64,000 bases of DNA, taken from contig JAJDAN010000021.1 in assembly GCA_029261855.1 (NCBI GenBank), positions 1-64,000 on the forward strand, read 5' to 3'. This document shows, piece by piece, positions 43,163-53,580 of the stretch (position 1 is its first letter; each line of letters begins with the position of its first letter). The notes beneath the pieces are model-generated. The model had not been told where the DNA came from. It saw only the letters and a list, made by a program, of their open reading frames with translations, and ran no database searches. The translations under genes were made by a program, and so were the position numbers. The stretch comes from Deltaproteobacteria bacterium. GTDB lineage: Bacteria > Myxococcota_A > UBA9160 > UBA4427.

Positions 43163-45559
43163 TTGTCGCTTCGCACGCTCCTGGCGCTGGCTGCAGGTCT
43201 GTTCGTGGCCTGTGCGTCGATCCAGGGGACGATTCCCCAGCGCAAGACCCTCGCGACGGGCGGCTGTAGCGGCTTCGTGGCAGGGGCTGCCCGGGGCGAT
43301 CTGACGCCCCCGCCGGGCTTCCCACTCGGGGGCTTCTCGATCGAGAGCCGCATGTCCCGGGGCGCCTGGACGCCTCTCCAGGCCCGGGCCATCTACCTGC
43401 GCGACGCGGGCTGCGAGGCCGCCGTGCTGGTCTCGACCGACCTCATGATCCTGCCGAACGGCCTCGCCGACCGGGTGGCCGACAAGCTCGGCCGCGACGA
43501 TGCCACGGCCCACATCGGGCGTGAGAACCTGCTGCTCACCGCCACCGAGAACCACCTGAGCCCGGGCAACTTCTTCAGCTCGAGGCTCTACAACGCCTAC
43601 GCGAGTCACATCGCGGGCTTCGACCCGGACCTGTTCGAGTTCCTCGCGGACCGCATCGCCCGCACGATCCGCGATGCGGTCGCCGCGCAGCAGCCCGCGC
43701 GGCTGCGCACGGGTCATTCGTCGATCCCCGGCGTGTTTCGCAACCGCGCGCTGGGCGCCTTCCTGCGCAACCGCGAAGCGCTGGACTTCCTGACGAAGGC
43801 GCCGGCCAGCGGTGCCAGCCGCTGCCCGGCCCTGCCCTACGCGTCCCACCCCCTCGCGTCTCCGGAACGCTTCCACGAGCTCGCCTGTCTCGCCGTCACG
43901 CCGCGGGTCGACGTGATCGAGGTGCTGGACGTGAGCGGGTCGAAGCGGATCGCACTCGCGGGCTTCCTGGCGACCCACACCACCGTGCTGCCCGCGGCCG
44001 TCGAGGTATATGCCGCAGACCTGCTCGGCTTCACGGCCCTGCGCATGGAACGCGGCGAGCTGCCCACGGCCTGTGCGAGCGATGGCAGCTTTCCCGTCGT
44101 TGCGCTCTTCAACGGCGCCCAGGGTGACGTCACCACCCAGTGGACCACTCGCGACCGCGGCGACCTGCTGAACCTGTCGGACGCGATCGGCGAGGGGCTC
44201 TGCAGCGCCCTGCCCGGGGCGAACGAGCCGAGCCCGAAGCTCGCGTTCCAGTACGAGGAGATCACACGCCTCACCGACGTCGCCTTCGAAGACCCCTTCG
44301 ACGGCCAGAAGTACGCGCACGACACACCCACGCGACCGGAGGGAGGTGTCGCCGAACTGGGTGGCGCCGCCGACGGCCGCACCATCTTCTACGAGCTGGC
44401 GCACCGGGAAGAGATCACGAGCTTCCGGCGCACCCAGCACGGCTCGAAGATCGCGCCCATGACCTTCGATCTGGGGCGCTTCCGCGTGTCCCTCGGGAGC
44501 GCCGAGTTCAAGTCGAACCCGCCCCCCGCCAAGGCGCCGCTCACGATCCTGCGGATCGGCGAGACCGTGCTCGTGGGGGTTCCCGGCGAGATGACCACCA
44601 TGATGGGCGCCCGCACACGCGCACTGGTGGGGATGCAGCAGGGAATCGACCCCGAGCGCGTCGTGCTCGTGGGCTTCGGCAACGGCCACGTCTCGTACTT
44701 CCCCACGACGGAGGAATACGACGCCCAGCACTACGAGGGCGCGTCCGACTATTACGGGCCGGGGACCGGGGCCTACCTGGCGGTGAAGCTGGCCGAGCTC
44801 GCGAAGGCCCTGCCGAGCCCTTCGACCCGGCTCGAAGCGCGCGACTACGCGTACAAGACGGGGCCGAAGAGACGCTTCCGCCCCCGCGGCGTCGGACACG
44901 CCGCCTACCACCCGGACGACGGCAACACGCGCATCGTCGAGGCCCTCGACCCGGGCGAGGCGGCTCCGGTGGTCGTCGGGACGACGGAGCCCCGCACCCC
45001 CAAGCGCGACTTCCCCACCTGGTGCTTCCTCGACGCCCTGCCCCGCCTCGACCTGCTGAGCGAGAACGAGGACCCGGACAACGAAGTCTGCCTGCGCAAC
45101 CTGCCGCAGGTCGCCATCCACAAAGCGGGCTCCGACGCCGTGGCGGTCGTGGATGGACGCGTACAGGACAGCGGCGGCAGCGAGATCGTCACGGTGCTGG
45201 CGGCAGCCGGAATGGACCGCGGTGAATGGTGCGCCACCTGGCTGGCGCCCGTCGAAGTCGACGGCGGCGGCAACCCCACGAACCTCGACACCTCGTACGA
45301 GTTCCGCATCCGCGGCATCACCGCACGCGCCAGCGATCCCCCTTGGCGCTCGGCGCCCTTCAGCCTGAGCAAAGGCTTCGTCCAGGACGACCCGCTTTCG
45401 CTCACCTGCTCGAACTTTGCCGCCCAGGACGTCGCGGTGGTCGGCGGCATCTTCACCGAGCGCGCGCGCTGCACGCCACTCGACCGGCCGCCCTGCCACG
45501 CCATGCTCGAGATGCTCGGCCTGTGCGACTTCAGGATCGACTACTGCAAGGCGCCCTGA
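43163..45559 (+). CDS. Neutral/alkaline ceramidase-like exported hydrolase
   Basis: A 798-residue protein of the neutral/alkaline non-lysosomal ceramidase family (PF04734). A lipoprotein-type signal is visible (LLALAAGLFVACASIQG, lipobox FVAC). Family motifs are GAARGDLTPPPGFPLGGF, ARAIYLRDAG, VSTDLMILPNG, ENLLLTATENHLSPGNF (catalytic zinc histidine), FNGAQGDVTTQW and LVGVPGEMTTMMG. The C-terminal immunoglobulin-like part (VVVGTTEPRTPKRDFPTW onward) is longer than usual. It would split ceramide-like lipids into fatty acid and sphingoid base at the cell surface. TTG start with GGAGG about eight bases upstream. It is longer than the usual 650-700 residues. Confidence 0.88.
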   Translation: MSLRTLLALAAGLFVACASIQGTIPQRKTLATGGCSGFVAGAARGDLTPPPGFPLGGFSIESRMSRGAWTPLQARAIYLRDAGCEAAVLVSTDLMILPNGLADRVADKLGRDDATAHIGRENLLLTATENHLSPGNFFSSRLYNAYASHIAGFDPDLFEFLADRIARTIRDAVAAQQPARLRTGHSSIPGVFRNRALGAFLRNREALDFLTKAPASGASRCPALPYASHPLASPERFHELACLAVTPRVDVIEVLDVSGSKRIALAGFLATHTTVLPAAVEVYAADLLGFTALRMERGELPTACASDGSFPVVALFNGAQGDVTTQWTTRDRGDLLNLSDAIGEGLCSALPGANEPSPKLAFQYEEITRLTDVAFEDPFDGQKYAHDTPTRPEGGVAELGGAADGRTIFYELAHREEITSFRRTQHGSKIAPMTFDLGRFRVSLGSAEFKSNPPPAKAPLTILRIGETVLVGVPGEMTTMMGARTRALVGMQQGIDPERVVLVGFGNGHVSYFPTTEEYDAQHYEGASDYYGPGTGAYLAVKLAELAKALPSPSTRLEARDYAYKTGPKRRFRPRGVGHAAYHPDDGNTRIVEALDPGEAAPVVVGTTEPRTPKRDFPTWCFLDALPRLDLLSENEDPDNEVCLRNLPQVAIHKAGSDAVAVVDGRVQDSGGSEIVTVLAAAGMDRGEWCATWLAPVEVDGGGNPTNLDTSYEFRIRGITARASDPPWRSAPFSLSKGFVQDDPLSLTCSNFAAQDVAVVGGIFTERARCTPLDRPPCHAMLEMLGLCDFRIDYCKAP

Positions 45560-45584
45560 CCCGGACGCGAGGGCACTAGCCTCT

Positions 45585-45626
45585 CGTAGCTAGTTTTTCG
45601 TGGCTAGGTTTTCGTGGCTAGGTTTT
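45585..45626. repeat. Three tandem 14-base repeats over the kinase stop codon
   Basis: Three adjacent 14-base units (CGTAGCTAGTTTTT, then CGTGGCTAGGTTTT twice) followed by a partial CGTGGGC. The last full unit contains the stop codon of the leftward histidine kinase, so repeat expansion would have set its current C-terminus (TKT). They lie between two convergent genes and are T-rich on the plus strand, so they may also help terminate the ceramidase message. Confidence 0.8.
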
Positions 45627-47189
45627 CGTGGGCAGGGCCTGTGAAGCGTCGTCCTCTGCGGGCAGGACCACGGCGATACGCGTCCCGCGCCCCGGCTCCG
45701 AGTGCACCGCCAGCTCGCCGCCGTGCTGCTTCACGATGCGGTAGCAGATGGTGAGACCCAGCCCGCCGTCACCGCCCGGGGGCTTCTCGAAGAACGGATC
45801 GAACAGCGCGTCGAGGATCTCGGGATCGATGCCCTCGCCGTCGTCGGCGACCGCCAGCTCGTAGCCTTCCGGGCAGGCGCGAAGCTCGACTTGCACCGCG
45901 CCGCGACCATTCATCGCGGCTGCCGCGTTCGTCACCAGCTGGATCACCACCTGCTCGAGCTGGAACGGCTGACAGCGGACGGGAGCGGGCTCGCAGTCGA
46001 TCGCGAGAGCGATCTCCAGGCCGTCCGGCAGCTCGGACTTCACGCTCGCGACGCCCCGCCGCACGATGTCCGCGAGATCGGCGGGCGCGGGCTTCGCGCT
46101 GCCGGCCTCTCCCGTCGACGTCGATGCCTGGGTGCCGATCGCGTGCAGTTCGCGGCTCGCCGCGAAACCGGCATCGAGCAGCGCCCGCGCCTCGCTGGAA
46201 TCGCTTCCGAGAAGCGTGCGCAGCCCGTCGAGGGATCGCTGCAAAGCCGCCACGGGCTGGTGGAGCTGGCGCGCCAACCCGGCGGCCTGGGTCGCCTGCG
46301 CGTCACGCGTGCGCAAGGGCGACGAGCCGAGCGTCCGCTCGGCGCCCGGCTCGGGGGCCGCATTCTCGACCTTCGCGAGCAGGTCCATCTTCTCGGCCAG
46401 GACGCCGTCGGCCTGGTCGAGCAGTGCCAGGTGGCCGAGGCCTCCCTTGGCCACGGCGTCGAGCTGCCGCGCGAGATCGATCGAGCGCCCCGCCGCCGCG
46501 CCGGTGATCGACACGAGCAAGGCGGCCGAAACCGCGAACGGCCCTGCCAGGCCCGCGAGACCGGCGAGTCCCGCACCCGCCGCCGCGCCCAGCACCGCAC
46601 CGACGAGGGACCCCAGCAACAGGCCGGAACGAGGAGTTCGCCGCCAGCTCAGCTCGTACACGCAAGCCGGCGCGCCGCGGTGCGCGCAGGCGCTTTCCCT
46701 GACCCGCGCCGGCAGCAGGCCGTACAGCGGCGTCATGGCCTCGAGCATGCCCAGGCGAACCGAGCAGAACAGCACGTCCTGGGACGAGGGCTTGGCCGGG
46801 TGGAAGGCGACGCGCGCCCGGCCCTCGCCGACCTCGACGGCTTCGAAGCGGTCGCCGGGCTCTTCCCGGGCCAGCAGGGCATTGCAACGTCGATAGGCCT
46901 TCTCGGGCGTCGCGATGCCCGCATAGCTGAGCAGCAAGCCGATGGCCTGGGGGGCGACCAGGGCCCGACCCACCCGGCGCGCGAGCGGCGGACCCACTGC
47001 GCCGGCGCGGAATGCATCCCGCAGGCGACTGGAATCGATCCAGTCGGTCCGGCGGCGCCGCGGCGGGGTGCCGTCCTCGAGGGCCCGCTCGGCGCGCGCG
47101 CGCGCAGCGGCGCTACCCGAGGCCGTCAGGACGTCCAGCAGCGCGGCCGCGATCCGCGCGTTTCCCGGCGGCTTTTCGACATCCCGCAT
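45618..47189 (-). CDS. Sensor histidine kinase with V4R-like N-terminal domain
   Basis: A 523-residue kinase. The N-terminal 180 residues end with ACAHRGAPACVYELSW, resembling the end of 4-vinyl-reductase/haem-NO-binding-like (V4R) domains. Two hydrophobic segments follow (LLLGSLVGAVLGAAAGAGLAG and FAVSAALLVSITGAAA). ARQLHQPVAALQRSL is the histidine-containing H box. The ATPase domain shows VIQLVTNAAAAMNGRG (N box), VADDGEGIDPE (G1) and GGDGGLGLTICYRIV (G2). No response-regulator gene is adjacent, so it is an orphan kinase here. The stop lies within tandem repeats. Confidence 0.85.
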   Translation of the reverse strand: MRDVEKPPGNARIAAALLDVLTASGSAAARARAERALEDGTPPRRRRTDWIDSSRLRDAFRAGAVGPPLARRVGRALVAPQAIGLLLSYAGIATPEKAYRRCNALLAREEPGDRFEAVEVGEGRARVAFHPAKPSSQDVLFCSVRLGMLEAMTPLYGLLPARVRESACAHRGAPACVYELSWRRTPRSGLLLGSLVGAVLGAAAGAGLAGLAGLAGPFAVSAALLVSITGAAAGRSIDLARQLDAVAKGGLGHLALLDQADGVLAEKMDLLAKVENAAPEPGAERTLGSSPLRTRDAQATQAAGLARQLHQPVAALQRSLDGLRTLLGSDSSEARALLDAGFAASRELHAIGTQASTSTGEAGSAKPAPADLADIVRRGVASVKSELPDGLEIALAIDCEPAPVRCQPFQLEQVVIQLVTNAAAAMNGRGAVQVELRACPEGYELAVADDGEGIDPEILDALFDPFFEKPPGGDGGLGLTICYRIVKQHGGELAVHSEPGRGTRIAVVLPAEDDASQALPTKT

Positions 47190-47254
47190 GGGTACCTTAT
47201 CGGCAGGCCCCGGACTGAGATGGAGGCGGAGATGAGCCGCAGATGGAAGGCCGC

Positions 47255-48145
47255 TCAGCGGCCCTCGGCGTCCCGCATCAGGGCCAGCAGGAAGTCCCGG
47301 TAGTGGTCCGGTTCCAGGGGCTCCCGCCAGCCGATCCGCTTGCCGATGGCCTGACAGGTCCGCTCGAGCACCTGGACCCGCTTCCAGGTCGGCAAGGCGT
47401 CGATGCGGCGCAGGGTCTGGCGGACCAGGCGAAGCTCGACTGCCCCGACGGCCGCCAGCTGGTCGCGCTCGAAGCGGAACGCCGGAGCGCCCAGGCGCGG
47501 CTCGGCGTCGACGGGGATGGGACGGGCCGGCGGCGCCCGGTCCTCGCGGATCACCAATGTTCCGGCGGCGAAGTCTCCCAACCTCCGGACGTCCCTGGAA
47601 ACGACCATCGAAGTGAAGCCGACCACGTACTGGCCCACCGGGATCATGTCCACCGCGCGCAACAGGTTCCGGATCGCGGACGCGCGCAGGGTGATGGGCA
47701 GCCCGCCGTCACGCACCACCCGCATGCCGAAGGCGGCCTTGCCCGGAGACCGGCCCTGCATCAGCACCTCGCATGCGATGAAGTACCCGGACTGCAGGAT
47801 GAAGTCGAACAAGATCCAGACGCCGGCCATCATCAGCAGCCAACCCCCGGCATTGAATTCGCCCTGCTCGAGGTCCGACCGGGCCTCTTCCAGCCAGCCT
47901 GTCATCTGTTGAAGCTGATCGAGCTCGGCCAGGGAAATCGCAATGAAGACGAGCGTGGTGGCCAGGAGCACCTCGAAGATGATGATGAGCCCCCAGTCCA
48001 CGCTGTACGCGAGCAACCGGCTCATGGGCCCCGCGATCGGGAGATCGAGGGCGACCTGCTCCGGCGAGCGGATCACCTGCGCGCCGCCGAGCGCGGTTTC
48101 GCGGCGGGTCGCGGTGTCCATGCCCGAGGCAGGTGCCTGACTCAT
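47255..48145 (-). CDS. RDD family membrane protein
   Basis: A 296-residue membrane protein. The RDD domain is seen in AGPMSRLLAYSVDWGLIIIF, then WILFDFILQSGYFIACEVLM, QGRSPGKAAFGMRVVRDGG and DMIPVGQYVVGF. The C-terminal 90 residues are soluble and helical, with repeated Arg/Leu. The ATG at 48143-48145 follows GGGAGAG. It is divergent from the SpoIIM-like gene, whose start is 78 bases away. RDD, SpoIIM, DUF58, MoxR and DUF4129 proteins recur together in many genomes and are thought to act in envelope homeostasis; the mechanism is unknown. Confidence 0.85.
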   Translation of the reverse strand: MSQAPASGMDTATRRETALGGAQVIRSPEQVALDLPIAGPMSRLLAYSVDWGLIIIFEVLLATTLVFIAISLAELDQLQQMTGWLEEARSDLEQGEFNAGGWLLMMAGVWILFDFILQSGYFIACEVLMQGRSPGKAAFGMRVVRDGGLPITLRASAIRNLLRAVDMIPVGQYVVGFTSMVVSRDVRRLGDFAAGTLVIREDRAPPARPIPVDAEPRLGAPAFRFERDQLAAVGAVELRLVRQTLRRIDALPTWKRVQVLERTCQAIGKRIGWREPLEPDHYRDFLLALMRDAEGR

Positions 48146-48223
48146 GCTCTCCCGTCCGTTCGGCGCTCGTCTTCCAGGTCGCGCCGTCGTCACCGCGGCT
48201 CTTCGTACCCTACATTTCCCGGC

Positions 48224-49261
48224 GTGACGAATCTCGTCGATCCGGGCCTCGCACGCCGGCATCCCCAGCTCGAGCTCGAACGCCTCGAGGTGCTGATCGA
48301 CCGCGCCGAGAAGCTCCGAGCCCGCGCCCTGCCCTTCGACGAGCTTCGCGAGCTCGCCCGTTTGTACCGTTCCAGCAGCGCCCGGCTGTCTCGCCTGCGG
48401 GATCGCAACGCAGACCCGGACGCCATCCGACATCTCAATGGACTCTGCGTCCGAGCGTACGCTTTCCTTTACTCGGCGGGCGCCAGCGAACACGAGCGTC
48501 GGGTCTTCCGCCGCGAGCTGCCCAGACTGGCGCGCGCCAGCTGGCGGGCCGTCGCCATGGCCTGGCTGCTGCTGCTGCTCGGCGCCACCGTCGGCGGCTC
48601 GATCACCCACCAGGACCCGTCGGCCCTCTACGTCCTGCTGCCCGCGGGCTTCGGCTACACGCCCGAGCGTATCGATCGGCTCTGGGCGTCGGAAGACGCG
48701 CGGGCCGCGTTCTTCGAACGATCCGAGCAGCCCGTCGGACGCAACGTGCTGTTCGGGTCCTTCCTCTTCACACACAACACGAAGGTCGGCCTGCTTTCGT
48801 TCGCGACCGGCATCCTCGCCGGCGTCCCGAGCACGCTATTGCAGCTCTACAACGGGCTCATGCTGGGCGCCTTTGCGAGCCTGTTCCTGCAGGACGCGAT
48901 GCCAGTGGCGTTCGTCGCGTGGATCGCTCCCCACGCCATCCCGGAACTGACCGCCATCACCCTGTGTTGCGCGGGCGGACTGGTGCTCGGCGCGGCGGTC
49001 GCGGCACCCGGCCGTCGTCGACGGATGACCGCCCTGCGCGAGGACGCGGTGCCGGCCCTGCTGCTGGTCGCCCTTTCCATCCCGCTCTTCCTGCTCGCCG
49101 CGCTCACCGAGAGCTTCGTGCGAGAATCGGCGCTCGGGACGACGCCCCGCCTCGCTGTCGCCGGTGCCTATTTCGTCCTGCTCGTCATCGCGCACCTATG
49201 GCTTCGAAGGCTCGCCCGCGATGGCGACGTCGACACCGACTGGCTCACCGCCCTGCGGTAG
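48224..49261 (+). CDS. SpoIIM-like (stage II sporulation M/DUF95) membrane protein
   Basis: A 345-residue protein. An N-terminal helical region (ELERLEVLIDRAEKLRARAL, with LARLYRSSSARLSRLRDRNA) precedes a membrane domain with five or six segments (WRAVAMAWLLLLLGATVGG, FLFTHNTKVGLLSFATGILAG, LPTHAIPE-like PHAIPELTAITLCCAGG). The FxxHNxxVxxLxFxxG and PHxxxE patterns are characteristic of the SpoIIM/DUF95 family. The organism shows no sign of sporulation. The gene belongs to the MoxR-DUF58-RDD cluster. GTG start at 48224. It is convergent with the DUF58 gene. Confidence 0.85.
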   Translation: MTNLVDPGLARRHPQLELERLEVLIDRAEKLRARALPFDELRELARLYRSSSARLSRLRDRNADPDAIRHLNGLCVRAYAFLYSAGASEHERRVFRRELPRLARASWRAVAMAWLLLLLGATVGGSITHQDPSALYVLLPAGFGYTPERIDRLWASEDARAAFFERSEQPVGRNVLFGSFLFTHNTKVGLLSFATGILAGVPSTLLQLYNGLMLGAFASLFLQDAMPVAFVAWIAPHAIPELTAITLCCAGGLVLGAAVAAPGRRRRMTALREDAVPALLLVALSIPLFLLAALTESFVRESALGTTPRLAVAGAYFVLLVIAHLWLRRLARDGDVDTDWLTALR

Positions 49262-49305
49262 CGGGAGCTTCCGGCCTGCTGCCGAGCACTGTCCCGGCGG
49301 CCCGT

Positions 49306-50673
49306 TCAGCCCTCGTGGCGCATCGCGAGGTAGCGGTTCAGGACCGACGGCGTGACTTCTTCCGAGACGAGGTCCAGCGTCTCGATGCCCGCGAGACGCA
49401 ACCGGGCGAGGGTCTGCTCGCGTTCCCGCAGCAGATCGTCGAGCACGATGCGCTCGTACAGACCGGTCTCCTCGACGTCGCCCCGGGTCCGCGCCCGCCG
49501 CGGGTCGAGCGCGTCGAAGCGTCGGTCGCGCAGGGCGACCAGCAGCACGCGATGGCGCCTCGCCAGCAGCGAGACCGGCGTCACGATGGCGTCCGGGTCG
49601 GTCTCGGCGAAGTCGGTCAGCAGCACCACCAGCGAACGCTTCTGGCGACGACCCAGGAGCGATGCACTCAGCACGCGATAGTCGGCCTCGACCAAGCGCG
49701 ACTGCACAGGTGCCAGGCTCTCCACGAACGCTCGCAGGGACGCGCGACGCGATTGGGGTTCGAGGAAGAGGCGCCGCTCCCGGTCGAAGACGACGAGCCC
49801 GACACGGTCCCCGGCATGCAGCGCCGACCACGCCAGCGCCAGCGCGGCGTCCACCGCCGTGTCGAGCTTGGTGCGCTGCGTAGCGCCGACGTGGCTTCCC
49901 ATCAGACGACTCGCGTCGAGGGCGATCATCACCGTGTGATTCCGCTCGTGCTGGTGGAGGCGCGTCACCAGGCGCCCGCGCCGTGCGGTAGCCCGCCAGT
50001 CGATGCGACGGGGGTCGTCTCCGAGCACGTAGTCGCGCAAGGACTCGAACTCGGTGCCCTCACCGCGCTGCCGCGCAGGCTTGACGCCGAGCGAAGCCAG
50101 CACCTGCTTGGGGGACAGTGCCTCGGCGGGCAGGAAGCGGCTGGTATCCGGCAGGACGCGCACCGACTCGCCGGCACCGGCGACGACACGTCGGCGCAGC
50201 AAGCCGAGGGGCGAACGCGCCAGGGACGCCAGCGGACCGAAGCCCCGGTCTCCCCGCACCTGGGGCGCGACGCGATAGACGAGACGCTTCGTCTCGCCGG
50301 GCTCGAGGGCGACGCCGGGAAAGGTCGGATCGGTGAACGCGAGATCCCGGGGCACCTCGTCGTAGAGGTCTGCGACGACGCGACGCATGCCCGGGTTCGA
50401 CACCTCGACGGCGAGCTGGCTCGCGCTCCCCACCTGGAGTCGTTCCGGCGCGCGCCGCGCGAGGGCCAGGCGCGGCGTCCGAAGCAGCAGGACGAAGTCG
50501 AGGACGACCGCCCCCGCGAGCGCGCATGCGGCCACGACCACCGCGAGGGCGAGCGCCGGAAGCACCACGCTGGCTGCGGCAGCCAGCACCCACAGGCCCA
50601 CCGCCGCCAACAGCCTGGCGTCGGGCGAAAGCGAGATCCGTGCGGCCAGCGATGCCGGCGCCAACGCGGTCAC
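49306..50673 (-). CDS. DUF58 (vWA-like) domain protein
   Basis: A 455-residue membrane-anchored protein. Two N-terminal hydrophobic segments ([20 protein letters not shown] and [20 protein letters not shown]) are followed by a beta-rich domain and the DUF58 signature [20 protein letters not shown] with RATARRGRL. Next is a von Willebrand-A-like segment, [15 protein letters not shown], and [14 protein letters not shown]. The start GTG overlaps the stop of the MoxR gene (GTGA). DUF58 proteins are thought to work with MoxR ATPases in assembling or activating envelope proteins. Confidence 0.88.
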   Translation of the reverse strand: MTALAPASLAARISLSPDARLLAAVGLWVLAAAASVVLPALALAVVVAACALAGAVVLDFVLLLRTPRLALARRAPERLQVGSASQLAVEVSNPGMRRVVADLYDEVPRDLAFTDPTFPGVALEPGETKRLVYRVAPQVRGDRGFGPLASLARSPLGLLRRRVVAGAGESVRVLPDTSRFLPAEALSPKQVLASLGVKPARQRGEGTEFESLRDYVLGDDPRRIDWRATARRGRLVTRLHQHERNHTVMIALDASRLMGSHVGATQRTKLDTAVDAALALAWSALHAGDRVGLVVFDRERRLFLEPQSRRASLRAFVESLAPVQSRLVEADYRVLSASLLGRRQKRSLVVLLTDFAETDPDAIVTPVSLLARRHRVLLVALRDRRFDALDPRRARTRGDVEETGLYERIVLDDLLREREQTLARLRLAGIETLDLVSEEVTPSVLNRYLAMRHEG

Positions 50674-51629
50674 CGGGGAACGGTCACCGTTCGCAGGGTG
50701 CGCTCGAGCGCGGCGTCTGCCGTCAGGCCCTCGACTTCCGAAGCGGGGTCGAGCACCACCCGGTGGCGCAGGGCGGGAAAGAAGACCGTCTGCACGTCCT
50801 CGGGCAAGACGTAGTCGCGTCCTTCGAGCGCTGCTTCGGCCTTCGCCGCCCGCAACAGCAGCAGGCCTGCCCGCGGTGACGCGCCGAGCGCGTACTGGAA
50901 GTCTGCCCGGGTCGCGCGGACGAGGTCCGAGACGTAGGCGACGATCTCGTCCCGCACGATCACCCGCCGCACCAGCTCTCGCGCCGCGGCGAGCTCGTCG
51001 CGCTGAAGCACCGCCGCCACCTCGGCGGGCGTCGCCGAAGGTTCGCCGGCGTGGTGCAGCACCAGCAGCGCCCGTTCGTGATCCTCCGCCGGGTAGTCGA
51101 CCACGATCTTGAACAGGAAGCGATCGAGTTCGGCCTCGGGCAGCGGATAGGTGCCTTCCTGCTCGACGGGGTTCTGGGTGGCAAACACGGTGAACCATTC
51201 GCCCAGCGGATGCCGCTCGCCGTCCACCGTCACGAAGCGTTCCTGCATGGCTTCGAGCAGGGCCGCCTGGGTCTTGGGAGACGCGCGGTTGATCTCGTCC
51301 GCCAGCAGCAGGTCGGTGAAGATCGGTCCCGCGCGGAAGTTGAAGCGCCCGGCGGCCGGATCGAGCACCGGCGTCCCGAGGATGTCGCTCGGCATCAGGT
51401 CCGGCGTGAACTGGACCCGTCCGAAGCGAATGCCGAGAGCGCTCGCGAGGGTGCGAACCAGCAGCGTCTTGGCGACGCCCGGCACGCCCTCGATCAGGCT
51501 GTGCCCGGAGCACAGCAGGGTGATGGTGGCCAGGCGCACCGCCTCTTCCTGCCCCACGACGACTGCGCCGACGCGCTCTCGCAGCGTCGCGTAGTGCCCG
51601 GTCACCGTGCTCGAAGCTTCTTCGGTCAA
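50670..51629 (-). CDS. MoxR-family AAA+ ATPase
   Basis: A 319-residue AAA+ ATPase of the MoxR/RavA group. [20 protein letters not shown] is Walker [21 protein letters not shown] is Walker B with flanking sequence, and [20 protein letters not shown] is sensor 1 and the typical MoxR string. [15 protein letters not shown] near the C-terminus is sensor 2. The TTG start overlaps the stop of the DUF4350 gene (TTGA), and its own stop overlaps the DUF58 start, so the cluster is translationally coupled. MoxR proteins act as chaperone-like ATPases for metal insertion or envelope complexes. Confidence 0.92.
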   Translation of the reverse strand: MTEEASSTVTGHYATLRERVGAVVVGQEEAVRLATITLLCSGHSLIEGVPGVAKTLLVRTLASALGIRFGRVQFTPDLMPSDILGTPVLDPAAGRFNFRAGPIFTDLLLADEINRASPKTQAALLEAMQERFVTVDGERHPLGEWFTVFATQNPVEQEGTYPLPEAELDRFLFKIVVDYPAEDHERALLVLHHAGEPSATPAEVAAVLQRDELAAARELVRRVIVRDEIVAYVSDLVRATRADFQYALGASPRAGLLLLRAAKAEAALEGRDYVLPEDVQTVFFPALRHRVVLDPASEVEGLTADAALERTLRTVTVPR

Positions 51630-52885
51630 CGCGTTACCTCCATCACGAGTGCATCCAGCTCACGAACGGCCGCCTCGAGCTCTGCTGCCGATGTCACGGG
51701 GCGCGAATCCATGAGGCTCGCGAGTCGCGCGCGCCGGCGCGAGGCGGCTTCGGAACCGACCTTCGTGTCCTGCGGCCTGCGCGGGTCGCCTTCGATGCGC
51801 TCGACCAGCGCCCGTCGACTGACGTCGTGGGGCAGCCCGAAGTAGCGCTCGAGCCGTGACGCCGTCAGCGCGCGGTAGCGCTCGAGCACCTGGGAATGAT
51901 CGCGACTGCGGTCGTAGAGCGACGACATCGACGCCACGTAGTTGTCGAGGGTGGGTGTCGCGGGATCGAACTCACCGACGCTGCGGGCCGGCAACGCGTT
52001 TCCGCGCCAGGCGTAGAGCCCGCCGAGAACGATCAACCCCGCGAAGACAGGGGCGGCGGAAGACGCCGCGATGAACCGGAACGCGTTGGTCTCCGGGACG
52101 AAGCCGTGCTCGCGCTCGTCGAAGCGAGGCGGTCCATGGGCGTCGACGAGATCGACGACGAAGGCCGCGGCGCCGGCCTGGTCGAGCCAGGCGTTGTGGG
52201 TGAAGCCCGAATCCGCGACCACCACGAGCCATCCCTCGCCCAGGGGCCGGCTGAGCACGAACGGGTGCGCCTCGCCCTGCTCGCCGTTCCGGATCCGGGC
52301 GGAGACCTGCCAGTCGAGAGGCTCCTCGAAGACGTAGACCTTCGACTGGGCGAGGAAGCGAGCCGTCGGGGCGAGAGGCCCCTCCACCCGGAAACGGGCC
52401 GCGTTGGGGTACGGCGGGCCTTCGACTTCGGCCCGGGTGAGGCGGTCTCGGCGGGGCAGCGGCACGCCCGCGATGGCGTCGCAGACGACCAGGCTGTCCT
52501 GAGGTGGAAGCACCGGCCCACCCGCGTCCGCAGACTGCAGGAACACGAGGGCGCTCCCGCCCTCCCGCAACCAGCGACCCGCGGGCCACTGCACGTCCTC
52601 GGCGTCGAGCACATCGGCCTCACCGCGGCTCGCGATGCGCCCGTCGCACACGCCGAGGGGGTCGATCCACCAGATGGGCCCGTCTCCCCGGAGGCGCCGT
52701 CCGGACTCGAAGCTGCGCCCGCGCGTGCGGCCGGATTCCGCCAGCAGTTCATAGACCGCGCCGTGTCCGCTCGCCGAGGTGCCGAAGCTCGAGCTCGTGA
52801 GCGGCGACGGCGGGCTCGGCCACAGGAAGTTCACCAGGGTCAGCAACACCAGCACGACGACGAAGAGCAGCTTGGACCGACTCAT
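51626..52885 (-). CDS. DUF4350-like membrane protein
   Basis: A 419-residue protein with membrane segments near the N-terminus ([17 protein letters not shown]) and in the middle ([24 protein letters not shown]). The outside domain between them resembles DUF4350: [43 protein letters not shown] and [20 protein letters not shown]. The C-terminal part is cytosolic and helical. The stop overlaps the MoxR start and the ATG overlaps the stop of the DUF4129 gene. Usual position in MoxR-DUF58 clusters; function unknown. Confidence 0.8.
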   Translation of the reverse strand: MSRSKLLFVVVLVLLTLVNFLWPSPPSPLTSSSFGTSASGHGAVYELLAESGRTRGRSFESGRRLRGDGPIWWIDPLGVCDGRIASRGEADVLDAEDVQWPAGRWLREGGSALVFLQSADAGGPVLPPQDSLVVCDAIAGVPLPRRDRLTRAEVEGPPYPNAARFRVEGPLAPTARFLAQSKVYVFEEPLDWQVSARIRNGEQGEAHPFVLSRPLGEGWLVVVADSGFTHNAWLDQAGAAAFVVDLVDAHGPPRFDEREHGFVPETNAFRFIAASSAAPVFAGLIVLGGLYAWRGNALPARSVGEFDPATPTLDNYVASMSSLYDRSRDHSQVLERYRALTASRLERYFGLPHDVSRRALVERIEGDPRRPQDTKVGSEAASRRRARLASLMDSRPVTSAAELEAAVRELDALVMEVTR

Positions 52886-53580
52886 CGACGCTCCGGCAAC
52901 GCTTCGATCTGTGCGTGCAGCGCCCGCCAGTCGCCGTACAGGTCGCGGTCATCGATGCGGTCGCGAAACCACTGTCCTTCGAGCCGGTCGAGCAGCGCCA
53001 GGAAGCGATCGCGCAGGGTCGCCGGGACGGGGGCGTCCGCAAGCCGCCGGCGCAGGGTGCGGTTCGGGTCCGAGCGTTCGAGCTCGAGGCGCTTCTTGCG
53101 AAGCAGCACCTGCAACGCCGCCAGCTGGATGCAGTGCGCGGCCTCGAGGAAGCGACCCTCGCCCGCATGGCGGTCCGCCTCGTCGATCAAGCGGGGGCCC
53201 GCCCTCGAGGCGTCGCCCTCGACTTCGGGTAGCTCGGCGGCGCGCGCACGGGCTTCCCGAAGCACGCGATGCACGAGGATCCCGATGGCGCCCAGGACCG
53301 CCGCCGCCAGCACCAGCCGCAGCACGGCCACCGACCCGTCACTGCCGATCAGCAGATTCACGAGCCCGCCGAGTCCGGACCAGAACGCCTCCCAGATGTC
53401 CGTCACCCAATCGGGCACGAGGCCCGCGAGTGCGTCCCAGGTCGAGCCGAGCCAGGCGGCGAAGCTGTCGATCCATTCCTGGAGGACGCTCGGGTCCGCA
53501 CGGTGGCGCGCGTACTCCGGCCGCTCGAGGATCTCCTGCGCCAGTGCACGCGCCCGTTCGGGCGTCAGACCGTCGGACAT
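52882..53580 (-). CDS. DUF4129-type C-terminal domain membrane protein
   Basis: A 232-residue protein. A membrane segment lies at about residues 84-103 (VAVLRLVLAAAVLGAIGILV). The C-terminal helical part AHCIQLAALQVLLRKKRLEL with SDPNRTLRRRLAD, then LDRLEGQWFRD, is typical of DUF4129, which resembles part of transglutaminase-associated proteins in MoxR clusters. The N-terminal GLTPERARALAQEILERPEY is also common in that family. It is coupled to the genes on both sides by overlaps. Confidence 0.78.
   Translation of the reverse strand: MSDGLTPERARALAQEILERPEYARHRADPSVLQEWIDSFAAWLGSTWDALAGLVPDWVTDIWEAFWSGLGGLVNLLIGSDGSVAVLRLVLAAAVLGAIGILVHRVLREARARAAELPEVEGDASRAGPRLIDEADRHAGEGRFLEAAHCIQLAALQVLLRKKRLELERSDPNRTLRRRLADAPVPATLRDRFLALLDRLEGQWFRDRIDDRDLYGDWRALHAQIEALPERR

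Noticed and set aside
43028..45499. An 823-codon open frame on the minus strand
   Set aside because: It is antisense to the ceramidase gene, which has clear family motifs and a signal peptide. The opposite frame has only shadow-type composition.
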